In this document: piece by piece, positions 20,101 to 29,800 of the stretch | Layout of the letters: every line of letters begins with the position of its first letter | Position numbering within the stretch: the first letter of the stretch is position 1 | DNA from: Blattamonas nauphoetae | Taxonomy: Eukaryota > Preaxostyla > Oxymonadida | Reading direction: 5' to 3' | Assembly (NCBI GenBank): GCA_033064195.1 | Contig: JARBJD010000128.1 | Coordinates: forward strand, 1-64,000 | Length of the DNA stretch: 64,000 nt | Notes under the pieces: model-generated | Told to the model about the DNA's origin: nothing | Seen by the model: the letters and a program-made list of their open reading frames with translations, nothing else | Databases searched by the model: none | Position numbers and translations under genes: made by a program

Positions 20101-22745
20101 TGTCATTGAATGGCTTGAGAATGAAGTGTGGAACGCACAATCTGACATTTCAAGAGCGAGACACAAGCACAGAGTTCAGCATTTCCGTGACAATCGATAA
20201 CACAACAACGGGAAACGGAAAAGAAGACATTTATGGAGGAAAGATACTGAAATATGGAACGACATACGAAGTGACCTCACTCACATCAGACTCACTCCAT
20301 TTCGCACTCGCTCCCTCACTCACATTCACAACTGATCCCGAACCACCTCGCGTATGTTCATGCGTCGGATCTGTTCTCAACAAAGACCGATCGAAAGTGA
20401 CGATCTCGTTGGAAGGAAGGGCGCTAACAGTTTCATTTGGATCGATTTGGGTGTCATTCGGAGGCACTTTCTGGGAATCTTTGTCGATCCGAAAAATCTC
20501 TGCAACACTCTGCGAAGCAGACTTCCTGGTTAATGCAGAACAAACTGAGACACGTCTGAAATACGAAGGAGAATACACAGTCTGTGTGAACCCACACGAA
20601 GCCAGCTCACTCCTCGTCGACTCTGGAATCACTGTCCGCATCCCTCCGCCTCTCTCATTCACCGAAGTGGAGTTTGAGTTCACGAACTCGCTTGGGACAG
20701 GATGCATTGCGATCTTGACCGGATCAAACCTGGTGAAAGGGACAGAATACACAGTTGCATTGAACACGTCGCACACATTCTCGATTGTGGTGAAATCTTC
20801 GAAGAAAGCAGAATCATGCGAAATGGTGATTGGGTTTGAAGGATCTCTCGCATATTCCACAGACATTCTTGTTGAAAGCATTGAGCCAATCGACGAAGAG
20901 AGCGGAATCGCTCTGATGCCTTCGTCGATCACTGGACAGACACCAGCTCGTCCGGATGTGAATGAGATCAACGTGGACACAGCAGGACCGAAAAGTTGGA
21001 CATGTGGAAACCCGTCTCGTCCTTGCACAACGCTGGATGCTGCGTGGAAGGTCATGCAAAAGCTCGAAATCTGGCAACCCACACTGTCGCTGCTGAACAG
21101 CACTTCTTTGTCGTTTCCGATGACAATTGGGAGTGGGATGTCGGTTCTGATCCAAAATGGAACACCACGCAAACCATCACTCCACATTGCGTCTTCGGCA
21201 GTAGAATCAGCGACATCAGCTCTGATTGTGGTTTCATCTGCTCTTTTGAAAATCGATAACGTCGACATTGTGGTTGGATCGTCAAAACCGTCATTCATTC
21301 TGATCTCCGCATTGTCATCGGAAATGGTTCTGAAAGATGGATTGATGACAATCAAAGATGAACCAGCTCGAAGCAGAAATGAAATGGAGGAGTTGTGTTT
21401 GTGGAGGACAGGGCTGATTGAACTGACAGACACCGAACTGAATGTGACGAACAGCCGATTCTTGAACATCTCGCAAGGAGCGATCAGAATGAAGGGAGGA
21501 CAAGTGAACATTCAGGGATCCGTTTTCACAGACAATTCACCGAACTTGCAGAACTTCCCATCCGCTCGTCGCAACATTGCCTGTTCCAAAGGTGGGAATA
21601 TTGTCATTGGAAGCTTGGAAGCTGGAGATGGGTTGAATGAATCGTCGGCATGGATCTCGTCTGACGGTTGTTCGATCGAGTCGACAGAAGTGAATGCAGC
21701 CTCTCCTCTCTTCATCCCAACACTCTCTTCTGACTCCACCTCGAAGTTCGACAAGAAAACGAAATCGTTCACATTGTCGATCGAAGGTTCGACACTGATT
21801 CCGTGTTCGCTGTTGCTGAAAGTGATGGAGATGGAGGAGGACGGAACAGAAGGCGATTCAACGCTGATCCCTCTCACCGTCGACTCGGTGACGTCATTCA
21901 CTGACTCGAGCATCGTCGTCACACTTCCCAGTTTGTCTCTCGAATCCCTCGATGACACTCTGGAATGGCGAGGAAGACTGGTTTTTGGAGAGAATCGGAC
22001 AACGAGCAACAGTTTCTTGATTCAGCAGAACTCGTCTGGTCGTGTGGCACAAGCGATTCGAGACAACATGAAATGGTGGATTCCGCTGGTGGTTGTTTTG
22101 TCGTGTGCTCTTCTTTCATTGATTCCGATTGTGGTTCTGTTGATGCGACGCCGAAACAAGAACAAAGGAGGGAACGATGAGATGGATGGAGAACAGGAAA
22201 TGGTCGAGATCGAAGACGAGAGTGATGTGTTGAAAGACGAAAGCGACAGCGACGACGATCCACACTCTGTGCACACCGCTTTTGAGGAGCCATTCACCCG
22301 TGCCCGGCCAGATAGCGACCTTTTCTGCAGTGAATCGGATCAGAACACAAACAGGATCCTGCCAGCGTCTGCAGATGGAACAACAGTTCTGTTTGTGGGC
22401 GGTGATGATTTTGGTCGGCTGAAGAACGAAGTTGAATTGCCGAGTTCGCAGGATGGACAGTTCGAGCGACAATTTGTTGATGAGGAGAAGCTCGATGCCG
22501 CACAGTTCTCACCATCGCAAGCAGCACCCGCAGTGAATGCCCGCCGACAGATGGAGATCGAGATCGTTCCTCGGATGGCTTTGGGTGAAGAGGATGATGT
22601 GGCATCGCTTCTTTTGGACTGCCTGGATCTGAACCCTCGTTCTCGTCCTTCTCTGGAATCTGTTGCTTCTCATCTTGAGTCGATTGGGGAAAGACGGACT
22701 GAAGCAGCAGCTGATCTTCTGGATCTCCTTTCGCTTGTGCACTAA
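17169..22745 (+). CDS. large beta-helix membrane protein with vestigial kinase tail
   Basis: This is a single uninterrupted frame of 1858 residues. The start is chosen because MSILLLLCSILHC forms a signal peptide. Residues about 230-560 carry right-handed beta-helix repeats with GGAAIFLSHSRSTLIVAQCF and RGGSVYCSSTSTVSITDCFF patterns. Residues about 570-1250 hold repeated beta-sandwich-like units with FTTPNEPPRL, FDVPNPPVI, FTTPLGPTLL and FTTDPEPPR junctions. INVDTAGPKSWTCGNPSRPC precedes a second beta-helix part near residue 1275. A single membrane span (WWIPLVVVLSCALLSLIPIV) followed by RRRNKNK lies near residue 1640, giving an extracellular body and a cytosolic tail of about 200 residues. 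The tail is acidic and ends with LLLDCLDLNPRSRPSLESVA, which matches the last helix of a protein kinase C-lobe; the rest of that domain is absent. It is likely a surface recognition or adhesion protein; the ligand is unknown. Confidence 0.9.
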   Translation: MSILLLLCSILHCVDEHFHDFDAAFEKELHQKSFGSNSELMQLSFDDGLYWTNCIEIVSKSVELHGNKTGLTHRANVKNLPSRIDEETANGRPRKDTNVEQWMMEAQNSSVTIRSFRLDAGMEGTSVCLVRTSSVEVIDSEILSNMECSGFVLSDSDRSGESRIVIVGSHHKSSTPNIVLPLVGRVYGQMNKNNEEWMFDEEESSGGWVDREDIIGIELSFDSTHFALGTGPLFSFSGKSLPEGSDIGMVGVVSTELKLSSLSNVTSSFVDGGESLGVGNSVCERVVGSKISRSTNHDMGTGLCGTRLGGNIVCVNCSFSSCMRTANAIIGMKHKNITQTTIGRTIVTKSSGITSVKFTLCTFNTMNFIIGPHEGGAAIFLSHSRSTLIVAQCFFHKCTCTSGFDHGAAIFVSDTRADCPISISESSFTECAVTDVWTNRGGSVYCSSTSTVSITDCFFEKSHSARFSGAIHLESPTLATLSNCAFVSCSSIEFGGTLGLFAVDLIDFSFLQFRECSVTRHQNSKDIYFERIASSQMTSTSVRFCDSTSGKPNVYDSTGSVDRSYLVPQLMSTPSVKVRVSFSGDVATVTATANPAVKGTMGILLEGSNVPRLVHVQFGTSLETSTTGIAEVSSGVNGILPLTAYSLRASSISNIYICSAHSSLKDWNTTKIVLNGINLGVGSFSMLIRNGDKTFNISLTRSDSTTLVGKAPLHPMSASGRLEWATEYDVEKVIWRRTDGGDEIVRLFNRISFTTPNEPPRLVSLKSCSLNGRKDELTISFLTSSLPEGTGTIKVKPTGSEIIVEGVLTRDSDTQYTVVISTAWTANATHLSFGTTYSVESATFNSVAAVIDSGISFDVPNPPVITSFSIPVECSSDSFEIVVNGQNFPSLQTYTLTLSELQTHTISLRFSESTKGTGTVKASLPSKIQFDRTYSVSSVTKGDDHVLLNETIFTTPLGPTLLSISTSLTTPLKKEVLLSLNGLRMKCGTHNLTFQERDTSTEFSISVTIDNTTTGNGKEDIYGGKILKYGTTYEVTSLTSDSLHFALAPSLTFTTDPEPPRVCSCVGSVLNKDRSKVTISLEGRALTVSFGSIWVSFGGTFWESLSIRKISATLCEADFLVNAEQTETRLKYEGEYTVCVNPHEASSLLVDSGITVRIPPPLSFTEVEFEFTNSLGTGCIAILTGSNLVKGTEYTVALNTSHTFSIVVKSSKKAESCEMVIGFEGSLAYSTDILVESIEPIDEESGIALMPSSITGQTPARPDVNEINVDTAGPKSWTCGNPSRPCTTLDAAWKVMQKLEIWQPTLSLLNSTSLSFPMTIGSGMSVLIQNGTPRKPSLHIASSAVESATSALIVVSSALLKIDNVDIVVGSSKPSFILISALSSEMVLKDGLMTIKDEPARSRNEMEELCLWRTGLIELTDTELNVTNSRFLNISQGAIRMKGGQVNIQGSVFTDNSPNLQNFPSARRNIACSKGGNIVIGSLEAGDGLNESSAWISSDGCSIESTEVNAASPLFIPTLSSDSTSKFDKKTKSFTLSIEGSTLIPCSLLLKVMEMEEDGTEGDSTLIPLTVDSVTSFTDSSIVVTLPSLSLESLDDTLEWRGRLVFGENRTTSNSFLIQQNSSGRVAQAIRDNMKWWIPLVVVLSCALLSLIPIVVLLMRRRNKNKGGNDEMDGEQEMVEIEDESDVLKDESDSDDDPHSVHTAFEEPFTRARPDSDLFCSESDQNTNRILPASADGTTVLFVGGDDFGRLKNEVELPSSQDGQFERQFVDEEKLDAAQFSPSQAAPAVNARRQMEIEIVPRMALGEEDDVASLLLDCLDLNPRSRPSLESVASHLESIGERRTEAAADLLDLLSLVH

Positions 22746-23294
22746 GCCACATCCAATCTGCCCTTCCATGCCACAGCCGGTCCAATCGTTCTGGATCCCC
22801 TCCCCTCTTCTCCCCCGATCCGTCAACTCCATCGTCTCGCCTCTCTTTTGTCTTCCTTCTTCGTCTCCCTCCCTCTCCATCCCTCCTCAACTATCGCTCT
22901 CTCGTTGGATGAGCTGTCCGAAGATTGACATCCTCCGATTTGAGTCCCACTTTCTTTCTTTGTTCCTCCACGCCAGCCAACGATTGCTGGCGAACACCAC
23001 ATCGACTGTTGATGGAACGATGTGGAATCTAAGCATGACTCGTCTCATTTGATGTTGCACACTTCACGTGAGTGGGCATGTCATCCCAAATTCCGTGTCT
23101 CATTGCTTTCTTCTCTTTATTCTGTTCTCATCTTGGAGCTGTGACACTTCAACAATTCATTTCTTTGATTCTGGTTGCCATAGTGCATGAATTTTCATCA
23201 TTGGTTGAGTTTCATGCATTTCTGAGTGTCTGAAGGGTTAAACGTCATTAAGAAGTGTAAATCCTCTTCCAGAAAGCATGAATCAATCGAGCAA
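22746..23294. other. intergenic, no gene recognised
   Basis: This lies between the beta-helix gene and a small minus-strand gene, which converge here. It is rich in C and T for the first 200 bases. Open frames opposite the 3' end of the beta-helix gene are shadows. No motif was found. Confidence 0.35.
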
Positions 23295-24009
23295 TCACTG
23301 AAGTGTCAAAAAATCATGAAACTGAAGAGGAAAAAATGCGTGAGATCTGCCATCCAGGACTCGGCGAATCTCTTGCGTTATGAATGGTTGGAGCGTGTCC
23401 CAGAACTCCTCCTCAGCAATCCTGAGCATCGTTTCAAGTTCGTCCAGTGGCTTCAATATCAGCTGATCTGAAGCATAAAACGAGAGAGAAATCAGAAGGA
23501 AAGAATGTCAAACCATTAGGAAATGTGATTTCTACACGTGGAAGACTCTGCAATTTCAGAGTCAGACGGTCGACAACCAGTTCCACCACCTGCTCTTCAT
23601 CCTTGCGCTTCATACTGTATTTATTCGTATTCATTCTAAAGAAGCAAAGACACAGCGAGTTTACGCGATAATGGAAAGAGATCGCTCAATGGAAAGAAAA
23701 GAGACACACAGTTTGTTGGGGCAATCTGTGGAGAGACAAATCGTTGGCAATAGTGTCGTAGGTGGTCTAATCGACTTAGATGACAAAAAAACTGTGGGAT
23801 TCTCAATTCCTTTCGGCGTTCTCATTTCCTTTCCAGTCTCTACGAAGGATGTTCAAAATCGAAAAAATAGGAATCTAAACCATGTATGCCCGCCACAACA
23901 GCTCTGAAGGGACTTTGGGGAGCATGAAATCAAAGCGAAGATTCCTGCCGGAAAACTGTACAAAAGTGAGCAAATCAACAAATTTTGAAATGGGCTGAAA
24001 TTCACCATC
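23295..24009 (-). CDS. small spliced hypothetical protein
   Basis: Three or four coding blocks on the minus strand are linked by plausible short GT-AG introns. Exon 24009-23881 follows a CAG acceptor, encodes 43 residues in phase 0 (with KFVDLLTFVQFSGRNLRFDF and KVPSELLWRAYM) and ends at a GT donor. A next block starts near 23,837. The last two exons are about 23,634-23,538 (with KRKDEEQVVELVVDRLTLKL) and 23,467-23,295 (with ILKPLDELETMLRIAEEEFW then DTLQPFITQEIRRVLDG), joined across a 70-bp intron with matching phase. The first exon was not found. It is mostly helical and charged. I do not recognise the family. If the blocks belong to two genes, the last two exons can stand alone from ATG at 23,613 or 23,634. 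Confidence 0.45.
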
Positions 24010-24140
24010 CTGAAATAGCAGAAAATGCCTCTATCATCACATCACGATTTCTTCATCCCATTTTGACTTTTCAACGACTTTAACAAACCATCTGCGCGGA
24101 TATCAATCAAGATTACAATGATTGTGTCTCAAAACGAAAG

Positions 24141-24805
24141 TCAAGTTGTGAAACCTAACGACTTTCGCGGAGTGGAGCTGAAGATCGATCCGAAGAGAGA
24201 ATTTGGCAAGGGCAGGTTGTCGTTCATGTCCAGCTCGTTCGATTGAGCGTTCGCGATTCCCTCTTCCTCATCTTCGTCCATCTTCCCCTTCCGTCTCTCA
24301 ATTTCACTCTTGCTCAATGCCATCAGCGAGAACAACACTCGCTTCCGCCCCTTCTTCATTCGAGACAGCTTCTTCCAAATGAACCCGTACACAACCACAA
24401 CCAACACCTCCAACACAACCAGCACCACAATCATCGTCAGAAACGTCACTTCCACATTCCTCTCGTGCTTCCCCAGAATCTCCGACATCCCAAACTTCAT
24501 CGGCTCAACCACGCACAGCGGACCCGACGTCATCAGAAACACAATCTCCCGCAACAGCGATTCGTGTTCGTCGGCGTCGGTGAAGACAGTCGGGCTCGCC
24601 AGCAGCGACGACGATGCGGAGATTGCGTATGTTATGTCTCCGATCGTGTCCAGCAGCCCGTGGAACTCCGTTGTCGACGAGAATGGCGACGCAGGCGACA
24701 GATTGGGGAACACCACAGTGAAGCCCTCTTCCTTCTTGAACGCGCTTTTGTCGCTCGCCGACCACAGATTCAGCGAGTCCAGATCGCTCCAAGTAATAGA
24801 TGATC
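24141..24805 (-). CDS. membrane-protein C-terminal part, hypothetical
   Basis: The readable part starts near SITWSDLDSLNLWSASDKSA and runs about 220 residues to the stop at 24,141. One membrane span (FLTMIVVLVVLEVLVVVVYG) is followed by a basic stop-transfer (WKKLSRMKKGRKR) and an acidic cytosolic tail. A soluble, probably extracytosolic part precedes it. The frame stays open further upstream to 24,998, but there it lies opposite a RING gene and reads like a shadow, so the true start or an upstream exon is missing. The layout resembles the end of large membrane receptors of parabasalids and oxymonads, but no family motif confirms this. It may be a fragment of a longer gene. Confidence 0.45.
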
Positions 24806-24909
24806 TGTAGTGAATGTACCTGTCATGATCGATTTGATTTCTTGAATGTTGTCGAACAGAACCATTATAATGTTTGTCGATAAAATGCGAATCTTCCTGG
24901 TCCGATTCA

Positions 24910-25334
24910 ATGTCTTCACGACGCAAACCTATCCTCACCAGTGATGGAACGCAAATTGCAGACGTTGTATCCTGTCTGACGTGCCCGATTTGCCACAAAT
25001 TATTGACAAATCCTTATACAATACAAGACTGCATGCATTCATGTAACGTGATATTCATCATTCATCCGATCTTAAATATGTCTCTTTATTGGAGTATAGT
25101 CTGTTATGATTGTATTACTGCTCATTTCGAAGACTCCAAACAGTGTCCGGTGTGTTCTGAATATTACCCTGGAAATCCTCTTTCCATATTAGTGTATGGA
25201 TTGTTTGTACTCATCTGTGATCGATTTTTTGCTTCTCAAGGAAGGACTCTCTCCTAGGTTCTCTATCAGAGAAGGTGAAGAAGACTTGTTCTCAAGTGAC
25301 AGGTCTTGAACACCTTCTCCAATCAGAACCCTGA
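24910..25334 (+). CDS. small RING finger protein, polycomb-type RING
   Basis: The exons are 24910-25042, 25100-25193 and 25241-25334, which join to 321 bp (106 residues). The ATG chosen begins MSSRRKPILTSDG. The RING finger is complete: CPICHKLLTNPYTIQDCMHS, then across the first intron FCYDCITAHFEDSKQCPVC, giving a C3HC4 cross-brace. The phrase TNPYTIQDCMHSFC and the text after the last Cys pair resemble RING1/PCGF proteins, which bind an E2 and ubiquitylate histone H2A. It lacks the longer C-terminal RAWUL domain, unless another exon was missed. It could therefore be a stand-alone E3 or a truncated polycomb homologue. It overlaps the upstream open frame of the minus-strand membrane protein. 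Confidence 0.72.
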
Positions 25335-25632
25335 TTCACCTTACAAATCAAGATGCTTGCACATATTCCCATTTTTTGTCACAAGTATCCGTTAATGTGT
25401 CCGACAGCTCTTTCGGTCGTGTTTTGGAGTGAGATTATGAATAAGGAGTTGTTGTACCGTGCTTACTCAGCGATGAGAGATGTGAGAATGGCAAAAATTT
25501 TGTTGTGAATAGTGTAGATTGATGAATGACTGACTCACTACAGACATTTATGTCGAGAAATTTTTGACATCGACATAAATTATCCAAAGAGAGGGTCAGA
25601 TCAGCAACTTACCAACTTGGCCTGACGGTGTC

Positions 25633-26529
25633 ATGTTCTCCCTGGACGTGGATGACGAGTTTCCTCGCAATGCTAGTTCTCCCACTTTCTCATTTTATTC
25701 TCCACTATTTGGAGATGACAGCCTTGATTCGTTCTCAAGTATCAATTCTCCTTCCAATGATGAATTCGACTCGTCACCGAGCCGGACTCCTTCACCATTA
25801 TGTCACGAAACTTCACCTCCACTTCAATTACCGTATGTTTATTCACCATCATCCATCAATTCCCCCGTCACCAAGTCACTATCTTCCGAACCCTTAAACG
25901 CCATGCACACCCAACCACTTGCACTTCCCCTGCTCCCCTCGTTTCTCAAGCTTCCAGAATTTCCCTGTCTTGCTTCGAACGGCTCAGTCCAACGACCCGG
26001 AAAACTTCGTGCAAGTTGTGAATATCTCATCTTGTCTGACGGCACGAGCTTAACACTCAATCCAAAGACCTCCTGCGTGTCTTACCATTCCCATGCGAAG
26101 GCTATTCACTTATCCATCAAAGGAGCCACGAGCTGGCAACCATCTGACCACCATTTACAGAGCTTCGTCCACTGGCGACTCATCTCTCCCAAACCTGCCA
26201 AAGTACATACTGTCCTGAGCTCAAGTAAGACTCGCACAGAGGTTTTCCAGATGGTCCAATCAGTCGAGTTCACATGCACAGACGACCGAGCTTCCTTCCA
26301 CAACGCTCCGACACAAATACTGCTTCACATTAAGCCTTCGACTGACCAAGTCTTGCATTCATCGTCCAATGGTATTTTCCACGCTATAAATCAAAGTTTG
26401 GGCTACTCTCGCGCGTTCTCTCCGACTCAACCGTTTTGGCTCGTTTTGAACTGCAAACATACGACCATGATGGAATTGAAGGAGAAATGCCGGGAACTTA
26501 TTCATTTGTCCAACAGTTCTTGCGATTAA
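25633..26529 (+). CDS. hypothetical protein, 298 residues
   Basis: This is a single-exon frame starting MFSLDVDDEFPRNASSP. The first 100 residues are Ser/Pro-rich and probably disordered. From residue about 125 (RASCEYLILSDGTSLTLNPK) to the end, alternating hydrophobic strands suggest a beta-rich globular domain, with SFVHWRLISPKPAKVHTVLS and QPFWLVLNCKHTTMMELKEK as clear pieces. I see no signal peptide, membrane span or known motif. It stands alone, about 270 bp before the convergent USP7-like gene. Confidence 0.65.
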   Translation: MFSLDVDDEFPRNASSPTFSFYSPLFGDDSLDSFSSINSPSNDEFDSSPSRTPSPLCHETSPPLQLPYVYSPSSINSPVTKSLSSEPLNAMHTQPLALPLLPSFLKLPEFPCLASNGSVQRPGKLRASCEYLILSDGTSLTLNPKTSCVSYHSHAKAIHLSIKGATSWQPSDHHLQSFVHWRLISPKPAKVHTVLSSSKTRTEVFQMVQSVEFTCTDDRASFHNAPTQILLHIKPSTDQVLHSSSNGIFHAINQSLGYSRAFSPTQPFWLVLNCKHTTMMELKEKCRELIHLSNSSCD

Positions 26530-26803
26530 TTCAGTGCTGTTTCAATCGGCAATTCTGTTTTTCTTGGAGAATGAGATTTCTCTCCCGATGCACACTTTGC
26601 GTGTGAGTCGTTCTGAGTTTTATTTATTTTGTCAAAAAATGCTGAATTGTGACGCACAAGACGTAATGTCAAATCAAGACGGCTGTGTGAAGTGATTCCA
26701 AATGAACAGGAAAATCAATCAAAAATCTTTATTTCGTCTGACCTGTAAGCCGGTCGAGCAGTATGCGTGAGAACAATTCTTGGTTTCTCTTCCTCCTTCA
26801 GGG

Positions 26804-29800
26804 TTACAACCACTTCCGACAGATTATGGAATAAAGTTGATCTTTCAGATCTCGTCGTGTCCGGAACTTGGGACACATCCAATCGATCCTACACATCAGA
26901 GAGAGGAGAAAGAAAGCAAAATAATCACAAAAGCAGAAAGAGCAGACCCTTCTTTGATTCTGGTTCAAAGTGACTGTGATTGACGCGTCTTCAAACATGT
27001 CGAGAGAGAGTGGCGGAGAAAGACAAAAGAAGACGCGGCGGAGGAGGGGATGGAAGGACTCGTCGAGATGGAAGGGAACAAAGAATGACACGGGTATGGC
27101 CATCTTGCTTGAGACGAGAACCGAAATCCACCGCACTTGAACTGATTGGAGAGCGGCCAAGCAATGAGGAATAATCTGAAAAGGAGAAAAAGCGGAAATA
27201 AAAAAAGAGTGAAACACACCTCTGCCACGACAGCTCCATTGTTCTGTGCGATCAGGTCCCACTTCTGTTCTGGGCGAGCGATCTTCCAGACAGTGTAAGA
27301 GGGAGTGACAGATTGGTAATACGAATAGGGACTTGCGGTGTTGACAACGGAGACTGAGTGGACGAGGCGGAGAGGAGTGGTGGAGAGGTCGAGAGGGGGG
27401 AGAGGGGGAGGCGAGGAGTCGATGTGTGGCGGGTGTTGAGTGAGGTCTGTCCACATCGGGAATTTGTCAACATCGCCTTCCTGTTCTTCTCTCCTGATGC
27501 TCTCGTATTGAAGAAGAGCTTTTCTGTACACCTCCTCTCTCCGCATCGCTCTCCTCTCCTGCTCTTCCTGTCTCTCCCTCAGCTCTCGCAGTTCCTCCTC
27601 GTCGTACTCGATTTCTTCGTCTTCCTCGTCCAAATCGACCAGCTCGTCGTATCCCCCGCCCTTCAACCGTCTCACTGCGCCTTCAGAAGAAGTCGAGTCG
27701 TCGTCCTCATTCAATCTTCCTCCACGCAATCGTGTTTCCGAACTCTCTGATCCTTTCTCGCCCTCATCCGACTCTGTCTCCACTCTTTCATCGAATTGAT
27801 CGTTCGAGAGACTCATTTCGTCGAGATCGTCCTCCTCAACAGGCACTTCAACTCGCATCATCTTTCCTTTCCTAACACTCTGATATCCAATCATCTCTCG
27901 TGGATCCCCCTTCCCTCGCGTGCCAGCAAACATCGGCGAGTCGTTCTGATCCGACTCTTCGCTCGCATCGACGGCACCGTCACTGTTCGCAAAATCGTCG
28001 TAGTCCACGCCGTCGATGATTTGTTCGTTGTCGGAGTGTGGATAGACTAGAACACTGTTCACGGCGCGTTGGCTGCTGTCCTCTTCCTCCTCCTCCTCTT
28101 CTTCTTCGTCAGTCGATTCTGATTGGTGTGTTCTCGTCGTCACATAAAAATGGGAGTTCACGGCCTTTCCATGCCCATATCCATAATGTAGCGGGTGTTG
28201 CCGCCTCCTCTCTTGGTCCAGCGATGGACCCAGCTTCCTTCTCTCGGTATGCACGTAGTAGTGCTTCCTGTGGTCTTCCTCCTCCGTTCTGGAGTCGTCG
28301 CTTCTGTCCCCACTTTCGTCAAGTTCATCCAACTGATCTTCCAGTCCGCCGTGCTCAGACTCGTCGTCGGACGACCCGAATACGTTTGAATGATGGTCAT
28401 TGTCAGCATAGTGTTTGGACGACTCGTTGACTTGCCTGGGCCATGGATGTTGGGAATGAGTTCTGCGGTCGCCGTCGAGAACTGCTCGTCGGGCTGCTTG
28501 TGCCGACCCCATGTGGTCGAAGATGGATGATGTGGAGAAGCGCGACTGAGATTGGAGGCGGTTGATGTGTGCTGCTTGTTCTCGCCTGGCTTCCTCTCTT
28601 CTCTTCCTTTCATACTCTTCCTGAATTCGCCTCGTTTCTTCTCGGCGACGACGACCTTCTCTGTCGAGTTTGGCTGTGATCAGGTCGTCGAGTTGACTGA
28701 CAGTGTCCGAATCCACTTCCCTCCTTCCGTCATTCGGAAGACCTGTTGTTCCTGTTTTTCTGTGCTTCTCTTCCAGCTTGGCTCGAACTGCCTCCAACAC
28801 CTCTCCCACAGTCGCTCCGATGGGGAACGAGATCGGCAGAGAGGTTGTGAGGGTGAGGGGGACGTTGGAAAGATAACCAGAATCAGACAGGACACGCTTC
28901 GAGATCGGCCAGCGAACATCCCTCACCTGAATTCGGACATGTCGCTTCTTTCCGTAGTCACTCAGCTTCTCCTCCAGCATCGTCACAACTATCACAGGCA
29001 GGTTTCCACCCACCGACGACAGCGAATTGAAACGGAGGAGTTCCGAGACCTGCCTGCCATTGCAGTCTTTCTCATCAAAATACAGCCGCTCTCCTTCGCT
29101 GATTGGGACGGGGTCTTCGTTCATCATCAGAGCTGTCTCGTGCTTCTCGTCGAGTCGAAGGAAGGCGAGAGAGATCGGCTCGTCTTTGCGTGATGGGGAT
29201 GGCTGTGTGATGTCGTGCCCATCCTTCCACTCTCTCCGTCGGAGTCTGAGCTGGTTCAGCGGATGGGAGAGAGTGTCCGAGAGGAGACGGAGGAAGGAGA
29301 GTTGGTTAAGTGTCTTCTTCACTTTGAGAGGATACAGCTGCTGAGTGAGCATGAACGGATATCGCTCGATGTTGTGCTCTTCATCCTCTTCCACAAGACA
29401 TCGGACAATGACGTCTTCTCGTCGCTCTTTCTCCAGTTCGTCGGCTCTCCTCTGCTCCAATCTTCCTTCTTCGTCTTTCGTCACAAACTGGACAATGAAC
29501 ACAGAGTGTGCTGGAGATGCAACTCGATACTGAGCGGAGTACGTGAAGGTTGTGAGGGACGAGAGAGGGGTGTCATCTTTGAGGGGCGGGTGTTTCCACC
29601 AATCCTGACAATTTGGCCAAAGAAGACAGGACAGAGACGCTGAGGTGAAGAGGGCTGGTGAAGGTGATATTAGATCACCATCGTTTCCCTCTGAAGCCGT
29701 TTTTTCTTTCATTTTCGCCAGAATCAGTTCTTTGAGTTCAGCGACCGAGAATTCTTCGTCTATTTCAGCCAACCCCAGCCAGGAAAGAGACGATGAGAAG

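Noticed and set aside
20231-21511. Minus-strand frame of 426 residues opposite the beta-helix gene
   Set aside because: The plus strand has the longer frame with signal peptide, repeats and membrane span; the reverse frame has none.
24141-24998. Full 285-residue membrane protein starting at 24,998
   Set aside because: The first 60 residues lie opposite the RING exon and read like a shadow of it; only the part below about 24,805 looks coding.
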